DNA from: Nereocystis luetkeana
Lineage: Eukaryota > Sar > Phaeophyceae > Laminariales > Laminariaceae
Reading direction: 5' to 3'
Length of the DNA stretch: 64,000 bases
NCBI GenBank assembly: GCA_031213475.1
Contig: JARUPZ010000014.1
Span: 6,235,674-6,299,673 of the forward strand
Every line of letters begins with the position of its first letter. The first letter of the stretch is position 1. Positions 1-12,169 of this stretch are shown here, piece by piece. The position numbers and the translations under genes were made by a program. Under the pieces are notes generated by a model. That model was given only the letters and a program-made list of their open reading frames with translations, did no database searches and was not told the origin of the DNA.

Positions 1-534
1 CTGGTACATGGTGGACACTGCGGCGGGAACGGCGGAGTCAATGCACGTGTTTTTGGTGATGGTTCGTATATTATGCTGTATATTCCGTATCGCCCGCTGC
101 AAGTTTCGTCCCGTGGCACCCGCATTTAAGCTTTATGGGATGACATGTTGGTGCTGGTATTCTATGATGAACTTCGCCGGGACGCAATCGATTAAACAAT
201 TTCGTATTATGCGGCGTACACCTAAAGCGTGGGGTCTCGCAAGGTCCACGTCACAAGCTCTGGACCCAGTGCAACCGGGGATGCTGTACTCAACAGGATG
301 GCATTTCCTTCTGTACAACATTTAGCCGTCAGTAAGAACATCATGTCGGTTCTTGAAAGCAGCCTAACCTAGGTATTTCGTCCCTCTATGAACGTGTTCT
401 TGATTGATTATTTTTCTCGGCGGGCGCTGCCTGTGCGAACTTGGGTCCGAGGCAGTCAAGAGCTTGACCCGTTTGTACAGTAATGACTATACAGTTAATC
501 AGGTTGAGGTTCAGATCCGATATCTCCCGATGGA
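1..534. other. Non-coding start of unit A
   Basis: Aligns with 23602 onward and 50467 onward. No open frame is preserved across the three copies. Relative to B and C it lacks about 245 bp near position 490. I see nothing functional. Confidence 0.5.
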
Positions 535-780
535 GGCGTTCTACGATAGAGGTAAACCTGAGTGTTCGGAGGCTCCTCACTTGAGGAGCTCCAAATCTCA
601 CCCGAAAACTGACGTCACCCAACATCAAATCGCATCCCGACCTATACACGCATGGCCCCAACCAGACCAAGACGTCATTTTTCGAAACATCAATGGCATT
701 CCGACGATATTTTGCTAGGGAACCACGTTACTCGAAAAAAGAATTGGCGGAAATGTGCTACCTCTATCGTAGAACGCGTC
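535..780. mobile_element. MITE, ~245-bp family with long terminal inverted repeats
   Basis: Left end GCGTTCTACGATAGAGGTA is repeated inverted at the right end (TACCTCTATCGTAGAACGC). The interior includes a short hairpin (CTCCTCACTTGAGGAG). No coding capacity. Units B and C have no element at the matching point (around 24385 and 51245), so insertion in A is supported. Related copies lie at 26850-27094, 11657-12169, 34205-34329 and 35064-35085. The superfamily is not settled: the cleanest copy suggests a 5-bp target duplication. Confidence 0.8.
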
Positions 781-2762
781 TACGGAGTTACATCGCGGCA
801 AACACACATCTCGCTCAGGTAGTATTTGAGTAGAAGCTATCGTTTAGATTGCAACGCCACCGTGGAATTCCCATCGCACGCTGCTCCCCAGTTGAAGAGG
901 AGTCTTGTGGATTTCAGTCCTTGTTTTCCCAACGTTTTGCAGGCCACGGCGAAATTTCGTCCGTCGACGGCAAGCCATCGAGACCACCGTGATTTTGATG
1001 GGTATCAATCACTCCCGTCTTCGGTTCCTGTCTTAAAGGGCTCACGATGAGTGCTCACGAATTGCAGACAGCACACGTAACGGAACACCACCGGTTGAAA
1101 CAGAGTGTACACAACACTACGTGAATGCTCCCCGTTCGGATCCCAATGTGAATGCAAGTTACAAGGGCCTCGTGCTTGAATCAGAGCGATAGGTCAAACC
1201 TGACCTGCGGTAGGCTTTCCAAGCTAAGGACCGGTCATCGTGCTTCAATCGAGGAGCAACTTCAAGCATTGGTTTCCCCCGAGCAGTGTGCGTAACGCTA
1301 CTCACCGCACGCCAACGAGACACGACTTCAGCAACGACAGAACCCGCAACCGCTGCAACGGGGACTACAAGGGCAGCAGTGTTTGCTGCTGTAGCAACAT
1401 AGGCACCCTCAGGCTATCGACGGGGGGGGGGGGCTGGGCAGCGGGAGCAACATGTGGGGGAGATGGTACGGCAGCGCCATGGCATGACAGGTACATAAGT
1501 CACGCATGTTTTCAAGACATCACACGGTATCGGCCCCAGGGAGTACCCGCGTTCTCCCTGCGACAGGCGCCTCGAGTTTGGCGAATGAAGCCCCACGCGG
1601 GCACTTTCGACATCCTCCGGTCCACAACCTGGCCCCCGCTTAACCTTCCCAAACCAAAGATAATATTCAGAAACTCCGAAGAGGACCAAAATGCAGTAAC
1701 GAGTATCGTAGCTGACATGTGCCCTCTCAAAGGCCAGTCCACCTCGATGCAGCTGTTGGCTGATCCTTGAGGTCAACTATCGTAGGGGAGCGAGGTCACG
1801 TGTGTTACCGGCAAGTCGGCGATTGCCAATCAAGGGGTCGGTATTAATAGTACAGGTGTGGTCGGTTTGTTGGCTGGCAGCGTTTCCACTCGGGCGTGAA
1901 CCCTGGCTGACGCGCTCGGCTCACGACGGGAAGAACCCTCCACGAAGCTGATCGCCGACCCTTTGGTCACGAAAATACTTGTTTGGCCGGCATACGTCCG
2001 TACAGGTCCCGCTCGCGGAAGGAGAATTTACATACGTACCATTAGATTAGGTAATAGTGACGAATTGGTGCCGATAACTCGTGGCAAAGGTGCCCCCCTA
2101 CTAACAAGCGCAGACGGGAGCAGAGACGTCTGCCGGAGAACTGTCTCTCGTACAGGGTTAGCCGTGGAGGGGGGCACCCCGGACTTCTGCGCGCGTGTGG
2201 TAAGGGAAGGCAGGACGAGATGCCGAGAGAAGCGTAATCATCAACTCCCTGCGACAAAAAAGTGATTGTTTATTCGTCGCACGTCGGAACCCCTGCCGCT
2301 ACATGAACAGTGACTTCTCCTAAAGCCGGTGCCCCTTGTACGTGGTTCCCGTCATACTTTAGTATTTTCAGCTATTAATAGCGTTAGACGCTACAGTCGC
2401 CTGACCTTCTGAAAAAACAAATTTTACTGTAAAGTGTATTACTGTGCGTTATTCTGTGTATGTTGCTCAATACGATACGGTGCATCTCAAATGGAGCGAG
2501 GCCCAACAGTTTCACAAAGAGCTTCATGCAGGGGTTAGCCGACAATTTTTAATACATACGCATATGTGGTACAAAAGCCAAACTCGTATTTCCCTTCAGC
2601 ACGTTCGGAGGACAAAGTACTGTATAATATTGCACACATCGGATAACCCAACACTCGGCCATCATTTTTCTATGTTGTGGTGCCTAACACAAGAACGTGG
2701 TATCGTACTCACAGAGTGGTAGCACTCCAGGAGATATCACAGTAACGCCGTAACACAATGCT
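781..2762. other. Degenerate intergenic DNA, present in all three units to about 2250
   Basis: The stretch 1240-1780 aligns with 24880-25330 and 51720-52200, and 1960-2250 with 25550-26590 and 52410-53390. Frames that are open in one copy are broken in the others by stops and indels, so I do not call a gene. The three-way similarity and GC-rich composition suggest an old decayed coding sequence or transposon, which I cannot name. A run of ten G near 1424 is a likely sequencing weak spot. Confidence 0.4.
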
Positions 2763-2862
2763 AACTGGAAACCCGCGATCGGGCACACGCCCCTAACGTT
2801 ACGTTGTTGCTCAACTGGAAATCCACGATCGGGCACACGCCCCTAACGTTATGTTCTTGCTC
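2763..2862. repeat. Two tandem 50-bp repeats
   Basis: Two adjacent 50-bp units begin AACTGGAAA at 2763 and 2813 and differ at a few positions. Unit B has a single copy near 27334, so the tandem step happened in unit A after the large duplication. Confidence 0.85.
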
Positions 2863-4398
2863 GATCTCGTTCAGATCTGGTGCAGTAACATTAAGTTATG
2901 CCGTGAACAGTACTTGAACAAATACTGTAACACATTGTTAAGCTTTGACCGAACACGTGCAATACGTTGTAACACTTACACTCCGAGATCGATATCCGCA
3001 TATTTACCTATACTAACACGATAATATTAAGTTAATGTAGACGCAGCGTTAGACATAACACACTAACCAAGTGATATCGTTTGTAGGAGTGTTACACGTG
3101 ACACCCTCTCAAAACGTTACAATGTTCGCCAGAACCATTAAAACATAACCTTGTGATTCAATAGCATACTAACGTAACGTCGCCAGAACTACTAACACCG
3201 CGTTGTCTGGACCCCCCATCTGTTTGCCTCAGACTCGGATAACGCCACACTTAATGCACGATGGGTATGTTACAGTCTCAGCTGGCCCATGCGTAACGCC
3301 ATGTATGTCCGGAGATCTCTGGAACATTAGGGTACGGTGTTCCCGTCAGCAAATATCTGAATGTCCACTTCCGTTATCGTGATACCATAAAAAGCAATCC
3401 GGGTCTGACTTTGTGTTACTCAGTTACCGTTGGGGCCGATGTCGTTCTAACGTGAGGCTCCTACCTTTCCCTTTGGATCTTCCCGAGATCTAGCATGTGC
3501 TACCTGTGCTAGTGGTAAAACGGCATGGGGGACTAACATAACGTAGCCGTATTATTCAATTTCGCTTACATCCCGGTAGGGTATATCTAAGCAATCATCC
3601 CCCGGGGGGGTCCTGGCATAGCATCCCCGGTAAACAAATGTTTCTATATATATTTCAAAATCCCCAAACAGAGAATGCCCAGGAGGGATCCTCGCAACAC
3701 GAAACCCCTCGTTGTTTTATGAAACCCGCCAGCACCTTATCCATTATGAACACTGTTGCACGTTATACATCTTTAACGTAATCCGCTAGCTTACACAGCA
3801 GTAGTATATGGTTGAAGTTAGATTGGGTGTGTACGTTATGTACTCACTATACGTACATCGCATACGGTTCCCTCACGATAATGTCTACCGTAGTGTTTTA
3901 TCGATCATATCCGTTATATGTATTGACCTATGTGATGGTTGCAAGACTTCTGTAAACACCATCACAATAACGTCGATCGATACGGACTGCAGCTAGCTGC
4001 AGCTGATTCGGTGGCATAAAGTTAACGTGTGTCTCAGTCCAGTATTGTTCTCGCGGGGATGAACGCATGCCTATTTGTATACCATGACGCCGATTTGGGT
4101 GTTGTTGCTAAAGCGCCACACAACCCGCGTGTTTAAAGTAACGCTTACACAAGAGAGACTACATCACGGAGATAACCTACTGTAGCTTCAGAAAAGCTGT
4201 CTGGAAACAACCTGGCTCAATCATCGGGGCAGCAGGAGGAGCACTTGCACAGGTGTTCCTCCTGCTTGGTTGTCAAAAGGTCACGTGTGACGAATTCGGT
4301 AGATAGATGGGTGATCTTCCAGAACAATATATGTCAGCCGTGCTGATACATGTGCCGTTGGTCAAATTCGACGAGCCCCAACTTCATTAATATGCCAG
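2863..4398. other. TAAC/GTTA-rich non-coding stretch
   Basis: Rich in GTAACA, CTAACG and their complements, as is its counterpart at 27380-28870. There is no clean tandem period and no open frame shared by both units. Small palindromes are present, for example CTGCAGCTAGCTGCAG near 3987 and a 12-bp-arm hairpin at about 4231-4265 that is not kept in unit B. No gene seen. Confidence 0.45.
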
Positions 4399-5103
4399 GC
4401 AACTACGTCCACGCCAACGGGGACGCCGGATCAGCAAAGATGATGTCATTCTCAGCTAACCTGTCCGAATAAATCTTCGAGAGCAACAAGGACCAAGTTA
4501 AGCTCTCGGTGGGACGCGTCGGCAAAAGGCTCTTCAATAACGTCAGCAACGGCTGTGCCAAGTAAGATAATGTCTGTCTAGGTTCTTTATTTGAGGCCTA
4601 AGCTCAAAACCCCATGTGTGTTTTCAAACTGTCTATCGAACTTGTTAGATTGTTCCTTCGACTCATGAATGTTCGAAGTAATAGCAAGTCTGTTTGCACC
4701 TGCGATTCTTGCCCAAACACCAAGAAAAGAAATCGCGAGCGTGACTGGCTGTGTTTGCTCGGACCCGCGACCCCTATTCTTCAAACACCTCTCTGGCGCA
4801 GGTATAACACATACTTTATCTCGGGCCCGCCGCGCCCGATATGACAGATATTCGACCGTCGTAGGACAACGTATCCCGTGAGAACAACACAATCGGAGGT
4901 GTTGAGAGCGTCAAGCTCACGGACGCGGTCGGCATCCAGTTGTTTGACAATATATTTGAGGATGCTGCGATGACTTGTTTCACCGACAACCGCAGACCAG
5001 GCATGTCGAGCACAACCACCCTCAACGACAGCAAGCGGAACGTTCGTGCTGGAGGTTCGTACGACGCCAGCTGCGTCTATGGCCTCGTGCCAATCGGCGA
5101 ATA
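4399..5103 (+). pseudogene. Epimerase tail pseudogene A1 (last two exons only)
   Basis: Two blocks match the last two exons of the intact epimerase. The first, 4399-4561, is 163 nt, exactly the length of exon 6, with AG before it and GTAAGA after it. It encodes a diverged NYVHxNGDAG start but has an in-frame TAA (around 4469). The second, 4802-5103, starts after CAG, encodes YNTYF and ends in a diverged C-terminus where the normal stop is lost. It also contains an internal stop and frame changes. Exons 1-5 are not recognisable upstream, so this is a partial, dead copy. Unit B carries its counterpart at 28879-29662. Confidence 0.85.
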
Positions 5104-5852
5104 TCTATCGACCAATTGGTCTAGAGCAGTACTCCACATCCCCATTTCGTCCTGAAACAAAATATTCATCGGCACATCAACTGCCTTAGGGTTGTCGTTT
5201 CCGGTATGCATTGTGCGTGTCGTTTATAGATCCACACCGTTAGGGGCCGGGAGAGAATACGTTCGCTTCGAGCAGCTTGCTTTTGAAAGGGTTCGAGAGG
5301 TATACTATCTGCATATCGTTTTGTTTTAGAACTCGAACCATGTTCGGGGTGCGGTCGGATTTGTTCTGGGCAAACCGTGTGAGATATACTGCGGGGGATA
5401 CGAATAGGCATGATTTTAAGTGTATTCCATGTTAAAATCGCAACGACTACCGTAACACTCTAGACAAGTAGCTTACGTGCTAGAACAACAGCTGATGATG
5501 GTCTATATGGCGGGACACGTGTCCTGGGAAAGGCTCCGGCAGAAGAGCTAGCTGCTGAGTGGCAGCCGTCGTCAACGTACGGAGGTTTAGGGTACTTGTG
5601 TGCCGTCCTTCAGGTGTCCATACTGCGCTACTAGCGTAGTACGAATCATTTCTATACTCGGTGTTTTATGCAGTGCACGATTGCAACATTGGCATGTGAC
5701 TTATACACGTGGCGGTGAGAAAATATTGCTTGGATGCATGGCTCAGCACGCCTGACGGCAGACCTTTCGAAGTAAGTGGCGACATTTGATAAGATGCTTT
5801 TATAGCTGTTCGCTACATGCTTGGTATTTATATGTTCTTTAGTGAACCACTC
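5104..5852. other. Intergenic DNA, no gene seen
   Basis: Aligns with 29663-30410 in unit B. No open frame is conserved between the units. Confidence 0.45.
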
Positions 5853-5957
5853 TTACGGGGGGCCATAGTTAACAGGAACAAATCTTGCTAGTAAAAATAG
5901 TTAAACATACAGGTTTTTATGTGTACCATAGGTCCTGCTAACTATGGCCCCCCGTAA
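5853..5957. mobile_element. 105-bp TA-flanked MITE (family I), copy a
   Basis: Begins TTACGGGGGG and ends with the inverted CCCCCCGTAA, with ~28-bp inverted ends containing CATAGTTAACAGG. It is exactly the length of the copies at 39406 and 39850. Unit B has an empty site around 30410-30425. The right flank is TA, the left flank has mutated. No coding capacity; probably mobilised in trans by a Tc1/mariner-type transposase. Confidence 0.88.
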
Positions 5958-8305
5958 TAGGATCAACAGGATGTCTACGCATCACACACGATTTAATGCA
6001 CTTGAAGTTTTGTTTTTGTCCGATGATGCAGATGGCAACGTCGGCCTTCAGAAGAGGTTTCACGTGTTACATTAGCCCTTTACAGCTCGATTTCCTTGCT
6101 ATTGTATATCCCATCGATTGTATGTGTCAAAAGTAGAATATGTGGCATCTATATTCGTATGAGCTGCATGGGACGAATCACTTAGTTCGGGGCAATCCCA
6201 TTTGCTATGCGTGAACACATCCCGGGACAATGTTGTTTTGGAGCACCCACTGCTAGCGTGAGGAGTATTGCGGTGCTCAGCTTGTCGACACAGGAGGCAA
6301 GGTGGAGGTGTATTGCTGTACCCGCTAATAGTGCGGTTTTGGTTTCCCAAAATCTGTTGGTGAATCGGAATATTGCGTCGTATCTTAGATAATTCGATAA
6401 CTTACCATTCGTTCGTTTATACCTGGTATGGTAGATGCTGTTCTACATTTGCCATCGGTAGCACTCTAGCGGTTGAGGGTTTCCACGGCAGTTCAGAAGA
6501 GTGTCGCGCATCTGTGAAACAAGCACTAACTCTATGGTTGGCATGGCTGTCATGCTGGATATTTAAATTGAAGCGTGTGTGGCTTGAACTGTAGTGAGCC
6601 GGCAACTGGTAGGTACTCTGATATTATAGGGCTTTTTGGAGATGCCAACACAGATAGATGGCGTTAGTTGGCCAGTGAAACAGAACGCTAGCTTTGCACT
6701 AGAAACCGACCCCTGCCAATTTCAATCAGGCATGCTTGAGCAGTGCGCTCAAGATGTCATATACCAGGTATATATCAAAATGGGAGTTATATCTATTGGA
6801 AGATGCCAGAGGTTCAGATTACATTTGGATTAACACCCGCCACATGGCGACCAGGAACATCGCTTCACGCGTTTGGTTGAAGCTAATCAGCGATTTAGCA
6901 TCACCGTATATCACACTTGTTCACTCTCCCGACGTCGAATCGCACCTTCGCGTGGCCTCTGTACGAGAAGATTCAGGGTATCCGATTTTATCTCGGTAGC
7001 CTGCTCGGATCATGATACACCCACCCCCCTGGTTGCAGCGATCATTACACTGAACACCCGAAATTCGACAGTTATCCATCCCATCCGTCTCCACTACTAT
7101 ATTGGGGTGCTCACCACATATTGGTCACGGCTCATGTACAGCGCACGTGTGCGGGTAGTACTGGTTGTAACATAAAGCAACAAAACGTAACGTTTTTTGC
7201 TTGTGTTCGTATCTCCGTGTTACGCGTGTTTTGGGAGTCTCGTGCAAACTACAATCGTGATAGGAAACCCTCCGTAGGTGTTTCCTGCTCGCGGGTCACG
7301 TGACGTGTGTCGAGCGAAAAACTATCTAACGTAACGACCCTGTTGGAGAAAGCGAGCCGACGCCTCTCGCCTGATGCCGACGCGTCGCGACCACGTTTAC
7401 GACCTCTGGTTCTTCCTCCGGTGGTGACAAACCAGCTCAAATACGTTGACCACACACGAGCAACCGGAGAGCTCTGCGTCACTATATTCGAGGCACAAAC
7501 CATCATCACCATCGCCATCACCATCATGGTCCTCTTCATCGCAAATAATATCATCATCGTTATCTTCACCAATTCAAGATAATCGTCATGAGAAAATTGA
7601 AACGACTATCAATGGACGCAACACCGGTGGGCACCTGTTGCTGAGATCCGCACGCCTGTGCCAACTACTGTCATCCGACACTTGAAAGCGCATTTTGACA
7701 ACACCATGTGAGTTCCACCATAAATGTATAATATAAACGTGCAATGCTCACAGTGACTAGGACGTTAGCAATTGTTGCACACCACACACCAAGATTACTG
7801 TATGCGCAACACTAAAGCGCTCTAATTTATGGTCTCCGCGGAGAATATACTAATCGTGTTCCTTCTGACGAAGATAGGCATCTGCTAGAAATATATCATG
7901 TATATCAAACCTCTTCCCTCTCGAACAGGGACAGCACACGCCTGAATAGATATCCCAAATACATCTGGGCAGCACGGCAAGGATATGGCACCCATAGGTG
8001 TGGGATTTTACGCTCCGAAGCCCAGGTACAAAGACGCATCTCGAACATTTTTTTATAATGTGATATTTCCCTTCCTGACACAACCACCATAAATGCCGTA
8101 GTCACCCACAATACGTCGGGTGACTGCGTACCATTGGGACCATCGTATGCGAGGTGAGCGCGGCTCTGGATAGTTCGAGAGGTGCACTATCAGTAGCACA
8201 ATCGCACCCAAACCCTCCTACAGCTAGCTGCGTTCAAAACGAGGTACACCTACCTGTACACCTTCAAGTGAAAGGAGTAGCTTTCAAGCTCTACGACCCC
8301 AAAAG

Positions 8306-8307
<2 letters not shown>
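5958..8307. other. Intergenic DNA with a CAT-rich microsatellite
   Basis: Collinear with about 30415-32695 in unit B. An interrupted CAT/CAC run at 7498-7570 is shared with 31925-31995. Position 6760 carries TACCAGGTA where unit B has a decayed form. No conserved open frame. Confidence 0.45.
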
Positions 8308-8367
<60 letters not shown>

Positions 8368-8370
8368 TAT
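8308..8370. repeat. (TA)n microsatellite
   Basis: About 60 bp of alternating TA with one interruption near 8361. The matching site in unit B (about 32705) has no TA array, so it expanded in unit A or was lost in B. Confidence 0.95.
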
Positions 8371-9091
8371 CACGATTACATCAGACAGACTAAGCGCACA
8401 CACATCTCGATGGAGTAGCGTTCGCACTGGGATCCCTCAAAACTCCTCACCTTTCACAAAGCACCAAATCGTACAGTACAGTACAGGGGGTACGTAGATA
8501 GATCGTGTCAATCTAGATACTAGCAACTTCACGATTGTAAATCATACTTTCACAAAAAAATAAACTCAGAGCGCCAGCCCCGGAGACGACCTACCGCAAA
8601 CACTACGAACGTCCTCGTGCGCGCCCTCGAAAACTTGAGCGCAATTGCGGGAGACCCCTCGGTAGGGGTATTGGGTTCCCGAGTCAGACGGAGTGCGCTA
8701 AGCAGGCTTTCTGTTACCACCAATCAGATAACAATGACGCGCGGTCCACTTGGCTTCCCACAATCGAAGTTGGTGGGCGATGTTTCATTAATCGCTTGTA
8801 TCAATCCAACGCGACATCCAACGCATAGTTTTTTTAATCACATACTGGTAGGTGCACAACGGCCAAATTTCAAACGTAGTAGTCTCAGGTGCACCATTGG
8901 TGCCAAATGCTCTAAGCGCAACTGAACACTACGCGTGGTACGCAGCAAACAACTGAAGAACTCTTGCGAGGATATCGCAGCTAACACCCACCACCTGCTG
9001 GTCTCAATATACAACAACACCAATACATCGTATTCATCAAGCTGAAGTACCAATGCACTGCACTATAATAGACGACGTCTTCGGTGCAAGA
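8371..9091. other. Intergenic DNA, no gene seen
   Basis: Collinear with 32712-33437 of unit B. No conserved reading frame. Confidence 0.4.
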
Positions 9092-11620
9092 GCTTGATCG
9101 GGTTGGCCTGACGCCATAGTCAGACCTCGGGTCGAAATCAGCCTCATCGCTAGTTTTTCTTGCTGCTGTACCGGCCGACGTCGCCCGACATTGAGGTGCT
9201 CCTGGCGAAATTAGAGCTTGAATATCCTAGCGTCTTCGAAATTATTGGGGATGAACTGCGTGCCCTGGGCTTCCATGAGATATGTTCTCCACACCTCCGA
9301 TGATGCTGTCCTCCTAGAATGTGTTGTTCTGTGAGCGCCCAGACTCCACCACAGCGAGCCCCTCGACGAAAAGGGAAGAGTAGGCGTTGTACCTGCACAA
9401 GCCTTTGTTTTATGACGAGCGGTAGCGGGGCATAGGGAGCACCGTGAGATTCACTCGCGGCCCGAATAAGTCTTTCTGCATGGAGGGGATAACCGGACTA
9501 GAGGGGAAAACTCGATCAAAGCAAGGAATGGATAGAATGACGAGCAAGAGACAGGCGCTGTTCTGATCGGTAGCGAATGACGGAAGGGTTCATGCGAAGG
9601 TATGGTGTGAATCTTACGAAGATGGGTAGGCTTCGTACTTGGCGCAGCCGGTCATCATGTTAACGACAAAGCGGTCCCGGTCGCACCATCTGGAAAGCCT
9701 GACCGTAGTTGTTGTTTTCGTAGACGTTGTCGAACGCGTCGACGGTGACACACTCCATTATCGGCAGTCCATCGTCGCGGTTGTCGTGGTCACGGTTGCC
9801 TGTTACAATAGTAAATATAGATACCGCTAGTGAGGATAACGGCGTATTCGGATGGTCGACCATGCATTACTCTTGAAGCGTGTCCAGCCACGTTTCCATT
9901 GCTTGTCTACCACGTTTAGGTCGTGATCGCTTATCTGCGACGTACTGTACGCCCATACACCAATAGCAAATGTAGCGACTGTATTGCTATATATAGTAAA
10001 CGGCATCGTCGGTGCTTCATTGAAGAAAATTGTAAAACCGCTTGCTCATGGTTGAACGTGATATATTTCAAATATCAAACAGCTTGAATATATATATATA
10101 TAATATATATTCTACTTTAACCAACGCGCTTCCGGGTAAATATTGCGTCCCTACCGAAACCAGATATATATGAGGCATTTATTCATTGAGACGTACCTAC
10201 AATGTTCGAACGTTTCAACGCATTCATCAAGTAGACCGATAAAGCGCCGGTCCGCGCGCTCTGTGATCGCCGCTTGTTCTAGGCGCTTCCCTCAGGATAG
10301 TCTACTCTACTGCAGCGGTATGAGTTTCTCTCGATTCACGACAACCGTCAACGAGAACGTCACCAAGGAGGACATCACGTCGCAGCATTACAGTGGCGGC
10401 CCGTCGAATATGACATTCATGCCGGCAGAACATCTAATGGGTTCAAAGGTTTCTCCGATCCTTCCAAAGTCACGCGCCCCGAACCGGTAACTCGTGAGTT
10501 GGCTTACTTTTTCGGTTGAATCGCACCACACCTTCCACCCGAGGCCTCACCCGTCCCTGCCATGGTTCACATTTTTCTGTGCTTGATATCTATTCGCGCC
10601 TGTCGCATGTTTGTTTCTGCAATTACAAGTCTAGCTATCGTCGCCAATGACCTCCGAGACGGTACTGAAATCATGACGACCATCGGCATCGTTTTTCCAG
10701 GGACGTTCGTGGACTTGTCCCACCCGAATACCTGATACATGACCGGTTCGGGCAACCTATTTCGTTGAAATCGACAATTACTTCAGCAAAACAAATATAA
10801 AAATGTACTTCGAATGGCATACGTTTCCGTTCCAAGACCATGCGAATGAAAATATTTCAATATCGCGGAAGGCAAGAACACTTCTAGCAAAGACTTAACA
10901 TGTTACGAAAAATGTGGACATATTTTACACGACCGGAAAGAGGTACCTTGGTCACTACAAAAACAGGATTCCACCGCGAGAGCGCAGGTTGACAACGATG
11001 TTCCTCGTACAAAAAAAGAGAGATCTAGCTCGTAGGCCCTGCCCCTTGCCGAAGAGCCGTTCAACTAGATACGAACGAAGGGGTCGAGAGATACGAGGTA
11101 GTCGTACTGGAAAATCAGAACTTGCATTCCATCGCCTGGGAACAGTAACGCCAAGAACGGCGATTCCGGTGTCCGAATCATTGGACGAATGACACATGTA
11201 TGACGTTTATCTATGGCACAATCACCTCGACTGCAAGTAAGTATATATCGAACTCGCGGGGGGCCGTTGTTGCCTCAAGTTGGGACGCCACAGGAACGTG
11301 GGTAGGCGAAGATGAAGAGGCCTGCCTTCTGGCACGGTCTAGAGCGCGGAAAACCGCCTCAAACGTAATGTCGCCTTCTTTCTTCGAAGAGCTCCTCAAA
11401 CAGCAACCATATCCCGATCATGCTGTCACTGATACTCACGCCCAGGAGGTCGGCCGGATAGAGGGGCGCGTTGCCCCTTTCGTGTTTTCTATTAAGTGCT
11501 ACGGTCACATGGCCGCCACGAGTGCTTCTGTCGGCCGTGATGGCAGAGGTGATGGTCGCGAAGCACGCCGGCGTGGGAATATGCTAGTTGGCTGGCTCGG
11601 TGCTTTAAGCTCCATCTAAC
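9092..11620 (-). pseudogene. Antisense epimerase pseudogene A2
   Basis: On the minus strand, pieces match the intact epimerase in order. An exon-1-like block (about 11620-11361) has the APLYP and ISDS..G.WLL.EELF signatures. An exon-3-like block (about 10740-10560) reads VFGWDKSTNVP before decaying. An exon-6-like block (9799-9639, 161 nt) has CAG before it and GTACG after it. An exon-7-like block (9392-9092) starts after CAG. Exons 2 and 4 are not recognisable, and only a scrap of exon 5 remains near 10005. Stops and frameshifts interrupt every piece. Unit B keeps exons 5-7 but lacks exons 1-4. Confidence 0.8.
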
Positions 11621-11656
11621 TTCATAGATATCACTCAAGAAACGCAGCTTTTACTA

Positions 11657-12169
11657 GAGGCATTCTACGATAGAGGTTTACTCTCAATTCTCTGAGGCTC
11701 CTCATTTTTGGAACTTCATACCCCCCCCCCCCCCCCCCCCGGAAAATGACTCCAGCAAACATCAGATTCCTTCCCGATGAATACTCCCATGGCCCAGGTT
11801 GAATATAAAGTTTTTCTTCGAAACAAGATTGGCACTTCGGAGTCCCCCCACGGTAGGGGTTGCACTTTGTGAGACAAAGGCGTGTGACCAATTGAGTTCT
11901 TTAAGTGAGTAACTACCAGTGAGGATGATTTTTTTCCTCCGATATTCGTTCTAGGACTAGCGCATACAAGTGCTGGTCGGGTGGCACGTACGAATTTCTT
12001 CCGAGTGATGTATCGGGTAAGATATTGAGTTTCCTAACGTTAGGGGCTCAGGAACATCTGGTTCACCCCTACTGTGGGATGCCTCTTCGACGAATGCTTG
12101 GTAGAGGAAGCCCGTCATTCCGAAAACAATTTGACGGAAATGTGCTGCGCTGCTTTCCTAGAACGCATC
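11657..12169. mobile_element. Decayed ~245-bp-family MITE, with inserted DNA and a C20 tract
   Basis: Left end ATTCTACGATAGAGG near 11661 and right end CTAGAACGC near 12158 are worn versions of the inverted ends seen at 535-780. The interior includes GGCTCCTCAT and TTTTTCTTCGAAACAAGATTGGCA matches to the family in short form. It is about twice the normal length, so other DNA lies inside. A run of exactly 20 C occupies 11721-11740. Unit B keeps only the right end (35064-35085). Confidence 0.6.

Noticed and set aside
2863..4100. Telomere-like or satellite array
   Set aside because: TAAC/GTTA words are frequent but no regular period is present, so it is not a telomeric or satellite repeat.
7446..7685. 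Serine-rich open frame
   Set aside because: Encoded by a CAT/TCA microsatellite and not kept open in unit B.
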